Assembly: GCA_025602915.1 (NCBI GenBank) | Contig: JAHLJZ010000104.1 | Coordinates: 64,001-74,347, forward strand | Length of the DNA: 10,347 nucleotides | Reading direction: 5' to 3' | Source of the DNA: Paraphysoderma sedebokerense | Lineage: Eukaryota > Blastocladiomycota > Physodermatomycetes > Physodermatales > Physodermataceae | Part shown: positions 1-7,802 of the stretch, one piece after another | Position numbering within the stretch: position 1 is the first letter of the stretch | How the letters are laid out: every line of letters begins with the position of its first letter | The notes under the pieces: generated by a model | Databases searched by the model: none | What the model saw: only the letters and a program-made list of their open reading frames with translations | What the model was told of the DNA's origin: nothing | Translations under genes and position numbers: made by a program

Positions 1-1757
1 GAAGGTTTGGAGGCAAAGTATCTGCGCGGTATCCGTAACATGTCAGTGTGTACGTCGGCGTAATGAGGGGATACTGTCCCCAGATATCCACATACAACTG
101 TTGGGGAAACTTAGCAGGGCCGGCTACTGCGAAGGCTTCCGGCGATGAATCAATTGAACCATCTGTACAAACTTCAGTGTAATTAAAGCTATGCGTATTA
201 CGTTTTGGGTCCCGATCATAGAAGTGGATTTTGGCTAGAACACCATCAGCGTGAATCACATGCTCACTGTCATACTCTTTACCGTAATAGCTAAGTAGAT
301 GCAAGAGATTAAGCGACATAACAATTAATCGAGATGAATCCCAATGAAACGTACGCGAAGGGACCATGAACACTCATAAAGTCGTCCACCCAACCTCCGG
401 GCAATCCCACCAAATCATGACCGATGCGAACTTTTCTAGTGAAACGAACGATGGGGATGGGTAATATAGATGATTTATTCTTTGAAACTAATGGATTAAT
501 TTCAGGTTGCTTGCGATTTGGCATTGGAGGATCCTGGTTGTTCATCGCATTCTTGGTTGGGACATTGCCATACATTTTAGCCGGCATTTTGGGGTTGCGG
601 TTTGTATGAATTTTGTCAAGATTGACTTGGTTGATTGGAGGTTGAATAGTCGATTGAAACTTTGCGTCTGAAGGTGGTGGCGAATTGCATTCTACATGGA
701 CAATAAGGTGCCCAGTGTCCTGATCCCGTCCATCCTCCTCGTAAATTCTTCCAATAACTACATGTCCTTTAACCCTAACACCAACCCCAATTGCACTCTG
801 TCGTATGGAAATGCACAGAAAGTCAGATCAGGTATACAACTCTTCAGCACGAATGAAACTTACATTAGCGCAACAATACTTTCCGCCCCCAAGAACAACA
901 ATCCCGTTGCCGAGAGTGAAAAATCCATTACAGATGACATCAACCCAGTCCTTGGACAATGGATCTATGGTTTTCATGTTCGTAAAAGCGTTTGAATGGG
1001 TATATCGACTGATCGCGTGTCGGCCAAGTAGTGTATTAGCAAAATGCATTCGACAACAAGGGAGAATGCTGGTTATTGATTTTTTCTGTAATCAATTGAT
1101 CGAAAATCGGAATCATGAGCTGTTATGTTCAGAATCATGCAAATATCATCAAGAAGTACAGACCCTTTGAATTTTCTTCCAAACAGCGGCAATCTTTCGA
1201 GATCTCATTATTTCAGTGTCTTCTTTCTGCTGTTTATTAATGTTTTGGTTTCTTAAATTCTCTACCTTTATAGGGGGTTTGTCAACCTTATTCTTCTTTG
1301 CCTTCTTCGCGTCTTTCTTCCCATGAGCCTTTGCTTGCCCCTTAACTGCCTCAGCAGCTTGTGGTTCATTATCATCTCTATTACGGTTATTTATCAGTTC
1401 TACCGGCTTGCAATGATTACTTGCTTCGTTCTTTGTTGGAATCTGCTTTGATTGATGTTGGGGAATGTGCTCCGCCGGTTCGAGTGTAGCTTGCTGTGTC
1501 GATGATGATTGTTGCATGCTATCTTTGCTTACGTCTAATACAGTCGCTTGCGAATTTGGTGAGTGATTAGGATGCTGCTTTATTGTTGATGGTTGATGTG
1601 GGTGAAATTCTGTTGAATTACAATTTTGTCGGTTCCTGGCGTCTACCATGGATTGATTCTGTGTAGTGATTCTCCGTTCTGTTCCGTCGGCATTTGTGGG
1701 TAATAGTTGGGGAAGTGTGCGGGCGGACACCGCTTTTCTCCCTTTCTTTGTCTTCAT
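1..1757 (-). CDS. Unrecognised fungal-type protein, 5' portion, four exons, runs off left edge
   Basis: I do not recognise this protein. Model exons on the minus strand: 1757-1164, 1085-865 (last coding base 864), 797-355 and 290-1, joined by introns 1163-1086 (78 nt), 863-798 (66 nt, GTAAGT donor) and 354-291 (64 nt). All junction phases agree and at least 516 residues result. The start at 1757 is the first in-frame ATG; the open frame extends to 1874 but only from a TTG. Residues 1 to about 200 look disordered, rich in Asn, Gln, Ser and Lys, with a lysine cluster (KKDAKKAKKNK) that could be a nuclear signal. Residues about 235-310 and 385-516 look folded: Gly/Val-rich strands, a GRIYEEDGRD segment, a GLPGGWVDDF segment, several cysteines and a WGQYPLITPTYTLTCYGY segment. 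It follows the GAR transformylase gene on the same strand, 226 nt downstream. Existence is well supported by phase-consistent introns; function is unknown. Confidence 0.68.
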
Positions 1758-1960
1758 TGCCAAGGAAGTAAGGTCATGGGATTGTATTGGGAGGAACTCG
1801 AGGAAGAAGAGGGGAAAGGGATTTGCACTCTGATCCGAGGAACTGCCGCGTTGAATGCGACATGGTTGCTGCAATCACAGATGCAGCTGTTAATACATAT
1901 CGCAGATGATAAGTTGTTGATTACTTCCAGGATGTCATAATCTCATTTTAGAAATTGTAA

Positions 1961-1968
1961 TTTATATA
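1961..1968 (-). promoter_or_regulatory. TATA-like element upstream of the unrecognised gene
   Basis: Read on the minus strand this is TATATAAA, about 200 nt before the ATG at 1757 and just beyond the stop codon of the formyltransferase gene. The whole gap 1758-1983 holds no other coding signal. Position and sequence fit a core promoter, but AT-rich 3' flanks produce such motifs by chance. Confidence 0.3.
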
Positions 1969-1983
1969 CAATCAAAGCACAAT

Positions 1984-2598
1984 TTAAACTAATCCCTTCA
2001 GCTGCAAAAAGGTCTTTGCGCCTTCAACAATCAGTTTGTGCTCCACTCGGTGAATCCTATCCTCTAAATCTGACAAACTATCATTATCCGAGATCGGAAT
2101 TTCTTGTTTGACAATTACTTCACCCCGATCTACCTCGGGAATAACCTTATGAATCATCGCCCCAGTATTTTTGATTCTCCCCTCTTTGAAAGCTTGGTAC
2201 GCTCTCTCGATAGCGTGAGCACCATCAAATTGGCCAGGCAGCGCAGGGTGCAAGTTGATTATATTATCCGGAAAAAAAGACAGAAACTCGGAACTTAGGA
2301 TATGCATCCAACCCGCCAACACAATCAAATCTGGTTTATATGAAGCCAGTTGCTTAGCTAGGTCGATATCAAAGTCTACTCTAGATTTTCCAGCGTCTTT
2401 GTATTTTTTCAGGGATACTGTGAGTGTTGGAATGTTGGCATTCTTCGCTCGAACGAGACCGTATGCGGAGGGCTTATTGGAGACGACTAGAATCAGCTGA
2501 GCAGGAAGTGCCGGGGTGTTTGAAGCGTCAATGAGGGCTTGTAGATTGGACCCATTGCCTGATATAAGAACAATGATGGTGGGAGTCCTCTGTGTCAT
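1984..2598 (-). CDS. ADE8: Phosphoribosylglycinamide formyltransferase (GAR transformylase)
   Basis: This enzyme moves a formyl group from 10-formyltetrahydrofolate to glycinamide ribonucleotide, the third step of de novo purine synthesis, in the cytosol. The single open frame encodes 204 residues, the usual size for stand-alone PurN/Ade8 proteins. The N-terminal ISGNGSNLQALI (12-23) is the phosphate-binding loop for the GAR ribose phosphate. The catalytic triad is visible: Asn115 and His117 in NLHPALPG, and Asp157 in the PEVDRGEVI segment. VLAGWMHILS (93-102) is the conserved core strand and folate-side loop. Fungi and bacteria carry this as a separate protein, whereas animals fuse it into a trifunctional GART. 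It is the only intronless gene in the window. It diverges from the RED gene with 179 nt between start codons. Confidence 0.96.
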   Translation of the reverse strand: MTQRTPTIIVLISGNGSNLQALIDASNTPALPAQLILVVSNKPSAYGLVRAKNANIPTLTVSLKKYKDAGKSRVDFDIDLAKQLASYKPDLIVLAGWMHILSSEFLSFFPDNIINLHPALPGQFDGAHAIERAYQAFKEGRIKNTGAMIHKVIPEVDRGEVIVKQEIPISDNDSLSDLEDRIHRVEHKLIVEGAKTFLQLKGLV

Positions 2599-2777
2599 TT
2601 AAAATATACAATTTTCAAAGAATATGAACAAGCGGGATTGTAAAGAAAGATTCAATGAGTCGGAACAGGAAACTTAGTCGAGCAGGAATTTTTGTTTACT
2701 CGGAGAATAATCAAGTTCACTACGCAAATGTTCAATTTACATACATTCAACCTATTCACCCGAAGTTAGTTCCGATC
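2599..2777. promoter_or_regulatory. Shared divergent promoter region and possible uORF, ADE8 / RED
   Basis: This 179-nt gap separates the start codons of two head-to-head genes, so both promoters must overlap here or lie in the neighbouring transcription unit. I see no convincing TATA box. On the RED side an ATG at 2655 lies in frame with the chosen RED start and could add 41 residues. A second ATG at 2728 opens a 13-codon out-of-frame uORF ending at TAG 2767-2769, nine bases before the RED start. Whether either lies in the mRNA depends on the transcription start. Confidence 0.5.
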
Positions 2778-5131
2778 ATGTCTGGTATTGACGATTTCCT
2801 CTTTGCAAATATTGCCGTCGGATGTGCTGATCTTCTTTTTTTATTTGTACTTTTTAGGTAAAGGGTAAGGCTTCCGCTGTCAAGCTCAATATGTGACCGG
2901 GATCAGCTAATCGCTGGTATGATAACTACTTAGATTAACACAAGAAGATTTCCGAAAACTGTTATCAACACCGCGAGCCCCTTCTATATCAGAAGATAGG
3001 CCTCAAGCTACGTCAGTTATTCTCTTCTAATATCAAAAACTAGGGTTATCTCCGGCGTCAGCCTAACGATGCTCTCTTTGGTCCAGATCCTCGCATTCTA
3101 AGAAAGGCAATGATGGTTTCGCCGTACCGAATCTCCCGAAGAAAGACTCTAACCAGCGGTGTGTATACTCAATGAACTATTTGTTTAGGATCTATAATTC
3201 GGTATTGACCATTTGAGCCCGCGCATCTCTCATGTTTGGATATTACCTTCCTTTCGTTCGTGCAGCCATTTTAAACCTCGTGAACTTTCAAAAACCAATA
3301 AAGCAAAGGAACCGGAGACTCCGCGGTATCGAGACCGAGCTGAGGAGCGACGAAAGGGAGAGAACAAAGATTACGAAGAGTCAGAAGCTATATTAGCTGC
3401 TTTGAATCAAGATAATGCTTCAGTCATTGCACCAGTTCTAGCTTCTGATTTAGCAGACGAATCTGCGACTGGACCCGGGAATCTTTCGTACGAACAATCG
3501 AAATATCTAGGGGGGGATGTCGCTCATACCCATTTAGTTAAAGGATTGGATTATTCTCTTTTAGAGAAAATGAGGAAAGAACTGAAATCTACCCAAACGC
3601 CAGCGATTGACGATGATGAACAAGAAATCGAAAGATTAGCACCAGAAGAAAAAGAAGCAATACGGAAGATAAGGGCGGACACTGACAAGAAAGTGAAATT
3701 TAATAGCATATTTGCGGAGAAAATCCATCAATACGCCATGCAGAAGAGGGAAGTGCCTCCAAAGAATGAGTTATTTGCAAAGGGGAGAATGGCGTGGGTA
3801 TTCAACATGGATCGTACTGATGGGAATGATCCTTATGAAGTTCCTACCACTGTCATTAGAAGTAAATTCGATGTGGTTGGGTTCCAGGTAATCAATCACT
3901 GGTAATAACGGACCTTGGGGAGTTTGATTAACTTCTTTGTATCCATCATTTGATCTTACAGGACAACAGGAACGCCGCAAATGATTTAGTCATAGAAAAA
4001 ATGGTTTCGTTGCTGTCAACAGTCTTGAATCCGAGCGTGAAAGAAGCGGAGGAAAAGAAGAGGAAGAAGGAGAGAGAAAAGACCAAAGCGGTGGAGCGAA
4101 AAGCGGCACCGTTGAGTTCGTGATTTGCTGACTGACTCAATTAGTACTATTTATACTAACAGAATAATTATTCATACTAGTTTCTGCGCCAGTAGTCGGT
4201 ATTAACGAAGACGAAGAGTATGTATCATTTCCTAGAGAGCAAATGATACTTATTTTTTTGACATTCCATTGCCTTTGTGCATTTAGTATTTTCGCAGACG
4301 CCGGCCGAGATTATGAACTAGATGTGCAGCAGCCGAATCCTGCACTTGAACCGGTCGCTCCTTCCGAAACCCCAATATCGTATTTTGATGTGAGACCATG
4401 CTTCACGTAAATTTTCTCATGAATATATGTGACACTAACCTTCCAAACTGTTATAGAAAACTGAACCAGATGTCAGCACCGAACCAAATTCTTCGTCGCA
4501 TGACTCATCTTTGTCCCGTATTCTTGAATCTGCTTCAGCTGCGATGAAACCTGCCTCTACCGCTCCCTCTGTGCCGTCTGCTCCAGTTTCGTCATCCGCC
4601 CTTCCCTCGCGACAAAAAGCCCCACGGAAGCATCCAGAATTTGATACCGATATGGCAGACATGGATCTCGATTCTTTACCTGGGTTTTCGAATTATTCTT
4701 CGTTTATCCCTCATGATGGCGAGGAAGAAGAAAGTAGCTCTAGTTCAATGCTTGGGGTTGGAAATCGAGAAGTGATTGACGAAGGGATAAAGAAGAACAA
4801 GAGGAAACAACTGAGTCGATGGGATTTTGAAACAGAGGAGGAATGGATACAATATAAGGAAGGGCAGACACCCATGCCAAAGTAAGCTCTTTTCAATCAA
4901 AAACCTAATGCTTTCGTTCTGACAAATGTCTGTCCACCATAACTTCCGCACAGAGCGGCTTTTCAATTTGGTGTAAAGCAAGATTCAGGCCGCAAGTCAT
5001 CAAAATCATTGACAAAGAACCAGAAGTTTGGTAGAGAGTTGCAGCAAATCCAAAAACTAATGAAAGATAAATATGGAATGGAAGTGTCTGGTAGCGATGA
5101 AGGGAGTAGGAAGAAACAGAGGAAGGAGTGA
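2778..5131 (+). CDS. RED/IK family splicing factor (SMU1 partner)
   Basis: RED (IK cytokine; SMU-2 in worms) binds SMU1 in the spliceosomal B complex and supports splicing in the nucleus. Model exons: 2778-2784, 2858-2864, 2934-3011, 3087-3158, 3266-3887, 3962-4115, 4181-4217, 4287-4389, 4457-4881 and 4954-5131. All phases agree and give 560 residues, close to human RED. Family hallmarks in order: LTQEDFRKLLSTPRA (6-20), FKPRE then RYRDRAEERRKGENKDYEE (about 75-93), YLGGDVAHTHLVKGLD (135-150), NELFAKGRMAWV with VPTTVIRSK to 255, IFADAGRDY (327-335), and the C-terminal RWDFETEEEW segment leading to PKAAFQFGVKQDSGRK (about 501-516). The Arg-Glu/Asp dipeptide tract that names the animal protein is not seen; the middle is Ser/Pro- and Glu-rich. 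Family assignment is firm. The first two exons are the weak part: an alternative fuses 2778-2857 into one exon and gives a hydrophobic N-terminus. Confidence 0.92.
2858..2864 (+). other. Candidate 7-nt microexon of the RED gene
   Basis: The bases GTAAAGG lie between a likely acceptor (a TGCTGAT branch-like site, a T-rich tract and TAG ending at 2857) and a GTAAGG donor at 2865. With the ATG exon 2778-2784 this gives flanking introns of 73 and 69 nt, the common size here, and the N-terminus MSGKGLTQEDF. Skipping the first intron instead retains 73 nt that encode a run of hydrophobic residues, unexpected for a nuclear splicing factor. Both versions preserve phase into the conserved exon at 2934, so only transcripts can decide. 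Confidence 0.5.
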
Positions 5132-5205
5132 TGATACCATCATGTTTTCTTTTGATATGGCGTGTACAATTTTGTAAATAGTTGAGATGAAAAAAGTTAA
5201 TTTTC

Positions 5206-5229
5206 ATCACCAGAAACAATTCTGGTGAT
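5206..5229. repeat. Perfect 10-bp inverted repeat with 4-base loop
   Basis: The arms ATCACCAGAA (5206-5215) and TTCTGGTGAT (5220-5229) are exact reverse complements around the loop ACAA. It lies 75 nt past the RED stop codon, probably in the RED 3' UTR or at its 3' end. As RNA it would form a stable hairpin; as DNA it could be a dimeric protein site. I know of no named element it matches. Confidence 0.7.
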
Positions 5230-5268
5230 TACCGGCTACTAAATAATGTCGAAGGCGCTTCCTTGATG

Positions 5269-5300
5269 TTTAGCAGATCAGGGCATGTCCCGCTGCTAAA
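5269..5300. repeat. Dyad with 8-bp arms around a GGG/CCC core
   Basis: Arms TTTAGCAG (5269-5276) and CTGCTAAA (5293-5300) are exact reverse complements. The 16-base spacer itself contains GGGCATGTCCC (5281-5291), a near-palindrome. The element sits 73 nt before the start codon of the C2 gene, so a regulatory site for that gene is the natural guess, not shown by sequence alone. Confidence 0.55.
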
Positions 5301-5372
5301 AAAGGATTTTCGCGCATCCTATGATAGCATACATTCCTTCTTGAAGCCGCACTACATTCACATTACCCTATA

Positions 5373-7420
5373 ATGACATCAACGTTTTCAGTCAACACAT
5401 ACGCAACTAATGATCCTTTCAAATCCGCAACGGAGCTATCTTCTCCGAAAAAGATGATGAGTAGGAGTAAAAAGAATCCATTGGATGAGTTGGCTAGTCT
5501 GCGGAGACTTTTAATGCAAGATGAAGATATCAGGCCCTGCATTGTATGTTTCAGAATATCGTCAAATTTATATTGTTCAATGAGGAAAGACGAATGTTTG
5601 ATCCACTGACAGTAGTGATCCGTTGTCCCTACACATTTATATCAATTTGCGACAAACATGTGACACCACGGCCGCTTCGAACTGTTCCTCAAATTATACA
5701 AACCCAATGATTAATATGATTCACGAATCTGTGCAAAATCTCGCCATGTTTAATTTCGTATGATATCGATTTCTTGGATGTCACAGACAGGCGTGCTAGC
5801 CGTCAAGATTAAGCGAGCGAGGTTGCTGCAACTCAAAAGTATGTACAGAAAAATACGATTTGTGTCGTTTTGGTATTTCTAAGAATGTAACCCAACCTAA
5901 TTTATACACGAATCTTCAAAATCACTCATTCTTCAATCTCTTCTCGTGTCGATTGAAAACCGAAGAAACGGTACCAACTTACGACAACACCTACTGCTCG
6001 ATCACAATAAGAAACTTCGTAAAAAGAACTCACGTAGTGAGTAAAACTGATTGTGGTAGTGTCGTATGGAATCAAACTAAACATTTCCCTGTTGTGGTAT
6101 GCATTTATGCTGCCGTCACCTTGATGATTATAAGTCGATTCATAGTTTGACTATAGGTCCCGACAAGCAGAAAGCACCCATTTAACTTATTGAGAGTCCA
6201 AGTTGTTGATTTTAGTAGCCAGAATACATTAATTCAGAAAGATGTTGGCGGCGTATCTTTCCATTTACATGACATGATTCCGGTAGGTGGGTCTGTGGCA
6301 AGTCCTTCTGCGCGTCGATAGCTCACTGTAAGGTATCTTCCATTAAACCGCATAGGTCAGCCCCATCACGGGAACATTTGACTTATGGGATCAAAATCAG
6401 CTAGTAGGAGACTTGGAATTGGAAATTACATTTTCGTATGGATCCTTCGGATACGGTTATTCGCCTCAGGTACTTGTCTAGTACACGTTGCAACATCAAG
6501 ATATCAGTTGGCTTACATAAATTCCCTCCATGGTTATTGGGTACAATGAATATAAACTGAAGCTAAAGGAAGAAAAACGGACAGTAGATGAATTGCTATC
6601 CTATTCACTGTTCCCTAGGATCACTCCACCGCAGGATCAAATGGAGAGTGATGGCACGGTATTGATCGTCAAGGCATTGCCACACCCGAGTTACATTCCT
6701 TTTAAGAATAAAGTTCATTTAAGCTACGGCAAAGAAATAGGTGCGTTTATTCGTAATCATTCTGACATTGATCCTACTAACTTGTAGTATGCTTAATCAA
6801 TTAGGTGACTTAAAAGCAATTTTAGAAAGACAGTACGCTCCAGAATTCTTTGGAAAGGATTTGAAAAAATTGGAAGCTACTAGAGATCAATATTTTTCTA
6901 TGAACGATCGCGTCTCGCGGTTGATGTTTTTGCATAAGAGAATATTGGATTCGAATTGCGTAAGTGGAGTGACAAAGTGTATCCTTCTCTGTTGCCTTTA
7001 AGTCCCACTAAATCAACTCGTTTTCATCGTCCATAGCATTCGGAAGTCATACATCCAAATCAATCTACTACTGCTTCTTCTTCCGCATCACATCCTCATG
7101 TCAAGAGCTATACAACTTTTACACAGCCATTCAACCATCCTCCCATATTCACCGATGAACAGTTCCTATCCGCTTCCCGAAAATTCCCATTCAATATCCA
7201 GGACGATTCAAAGCAATATGGCCTGGCAGGAGTTCGAGGTCCCAATATGCATATGGAAAAAGATGTGGGCAAACGCAAAAATGTACAGTTTCAAGTGGAT
7301 GTAACCACTGGTGTCACCGAGAAGAAGAAAAAGCTAATTGATCAAATCTTGAGACGACGTGGTAGTGTGGGACTGGATGAAGTTTTAGAGAAAGAGTTTG
7401 GTGATCAAGATAGAGAGTAA
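5373..7420 (+). CDS. C2-domain protein, eight exons
   Basis: Model exons: 5373-5543, 5787-5838, 5966-6096, 6157-6282, 6356-6469, 6563-6740, 6805-6959 and 7037-7420, giving 436 residues with consistent phases. A short basic N-terminus (1-57) precedes a C2 domain at about 59-198: GVLAVKIKRARLL opens it, YDNTYC (80-85) replaces the usual DPY, VVWNQT (to 112) matches the NPxWNE strand, and a DLELEITF strand closes it. The usual calcium-site pattern is poor (Asn82 for the DPY aspartate; VVDFSS at 134-139 lacks the second aspartate), so binding is probably calcium-independent. Residues about 199-309 are a conserved-looking region (LLSYSLFPRITPP, KVHLSYGKEIGD) and a charged helical stretch. The tail 310-436 is low-complexity then Lys-rich. 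C2 proteins usually bind lipid or protein at membranes; the general style recalls fungal septation C2 proteins such as Inn1/Fic1, but I cannot name an orthologue. The acceptors at 5965 and 6562 are both AAG and less certain. Confidence 0.78.
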
Positions 7421-7615
7421 TTGTCCGTTGTAAATCTTCAATAGATAGCCTGGTTCATAGCCGATTTATATGGCGAGTGATCGCTTCTATAGTAACAAAT
7501 TTGCGAAGACATGAACGGGCATTTGGCTGATAAAGTCATATAATTGTTTTTTGGATTGACGTATCTATATGAATATTTTAGTAAATACGATATGCGCTGT
7601 TATCATCTCAAGTGT

Positions 7616-7696
7616 CGGCGGTCTTGCAACATTTTCAACGGACAAACCCGACAATTCGGGCAAAACCGTGCCATTCGGTTTCACTCATCTCCGCCG
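7616..7696 (+). promoter_or_regulatory. Cluster of CGG/CCG inverted motifs upstream of the transporter
   Basis: Two copies of CGG-N6-CCG lie at 7639-7650 and 7657-7668, 18 bp apart start to start. They are flanked by CGGCGG (7616-7621) and CCGCCG (7691-7696). Overlapping arms also pair as CCCGA/TCGGG (7647-7660) and AAACCG/CGGTTT (7663-7681). Paired CGG triplets are the known target form of fungal Zn2Cys6 factors; N6 spacing is that of yeast Ppr1. Binding here is inference from pattern. Confidence 0.5.
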
Positions 7697-7697
7697 T

Positions 7698-7704
7698 TAT
7701 AAAA
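7698..7704 (+). promoter_or_regulatory. TATA box of the transporter gene
   Basis: TATAAAA lies directly after the CGG/CCG cluster and about 100 nt before the ATG at 7803, a normal distance for a fungal TATA element followed by a pyrimidine-rich initiator region. Confidence 0.5.
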
Positions 7705-7721
7705 TTTTTTAGTTGGGCATA

Positions 7722-7729
7722 TCACGTGA
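7722..7729. promoter_or_regulatory. E-box palindrome TCACGTGA
   Basis: The 8-bp perfect palindrome contains CACGTG, the core bound by bHLH factors; the flanking TCA/TGA matches the Cbf1-type site. It lies between the TATA box and the start codon, 73 nt upstream of the ATG. Confidence 0.45.
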
Positions 7730-7802
7730 CTTGATTAATTCGGTCGCTGCTAAAAAACTCTTCCTCCTCTCCTCTTTTCGCATTTAAACTTATTTTACAA
7801 AC

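Larger units (their letters stand above)
7421..7802. promoter_or_regulatory. Intergenic region: C2 gene 3' end and transporter promoter
   Basis: No coding signal is seen across these 382 bases. The left part is AT-rich 3' flank of the C2 gene. The right half carries, in order, the CGG/CCG cluster, a TATA box, an E-box and a pyrimidine tract at about 7759-7778 that ends some 24 nt before the transporter ATG, a layout typical of fungal promoters. Confidence 0.65.

Noticed and set aside
100-290. SUN-domain resemblance in the last exon of the unrecognised gene (SSPEAFAV followed by a WG-containing, YTL-containing strand)
   Set aside because: The two motifs are far too close together compared with SUN domains, and the characteristic SNWG and YTCLYRFRVHG blocks are not present.
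796-837. Alternative 42-nt intron at this place in the unrecognised gene
   Set aside because: The GTAAGT donor at 863 gives a 66-nt intron of normal size with correct phase, a better solution.
696-1170. Overlapping plus-strand open frames opposite the unrecognised gene
   Set aside because: They have no recognisable motifs and mirror the minus-strand exons, whose splice phases and flow are coherent.
1470-1490. GGTTCGAGT, reminiscent of a tRNA B box
   Set aside because: There is no matching A box or cloverleaf around it and it lies inside a coding exon.
1149-1874. Longer N-terminus of the unrecognised gene from 1874
   Set aside because: The first codon of that frame is TTG; the first in-frame ATG is at 1757.
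4711-5219. Minus-strand open frames over the end of the RED gene
   Set aside because: They are antisense shadows of conserved RED exons and contain no family signal.
5613-5700. Internal exon after the acceptor-like site at 5612
   Set aside because: The incoming phase gives an immediate stop codon, and the exon at 5787 joins directly to 5543 in frame.
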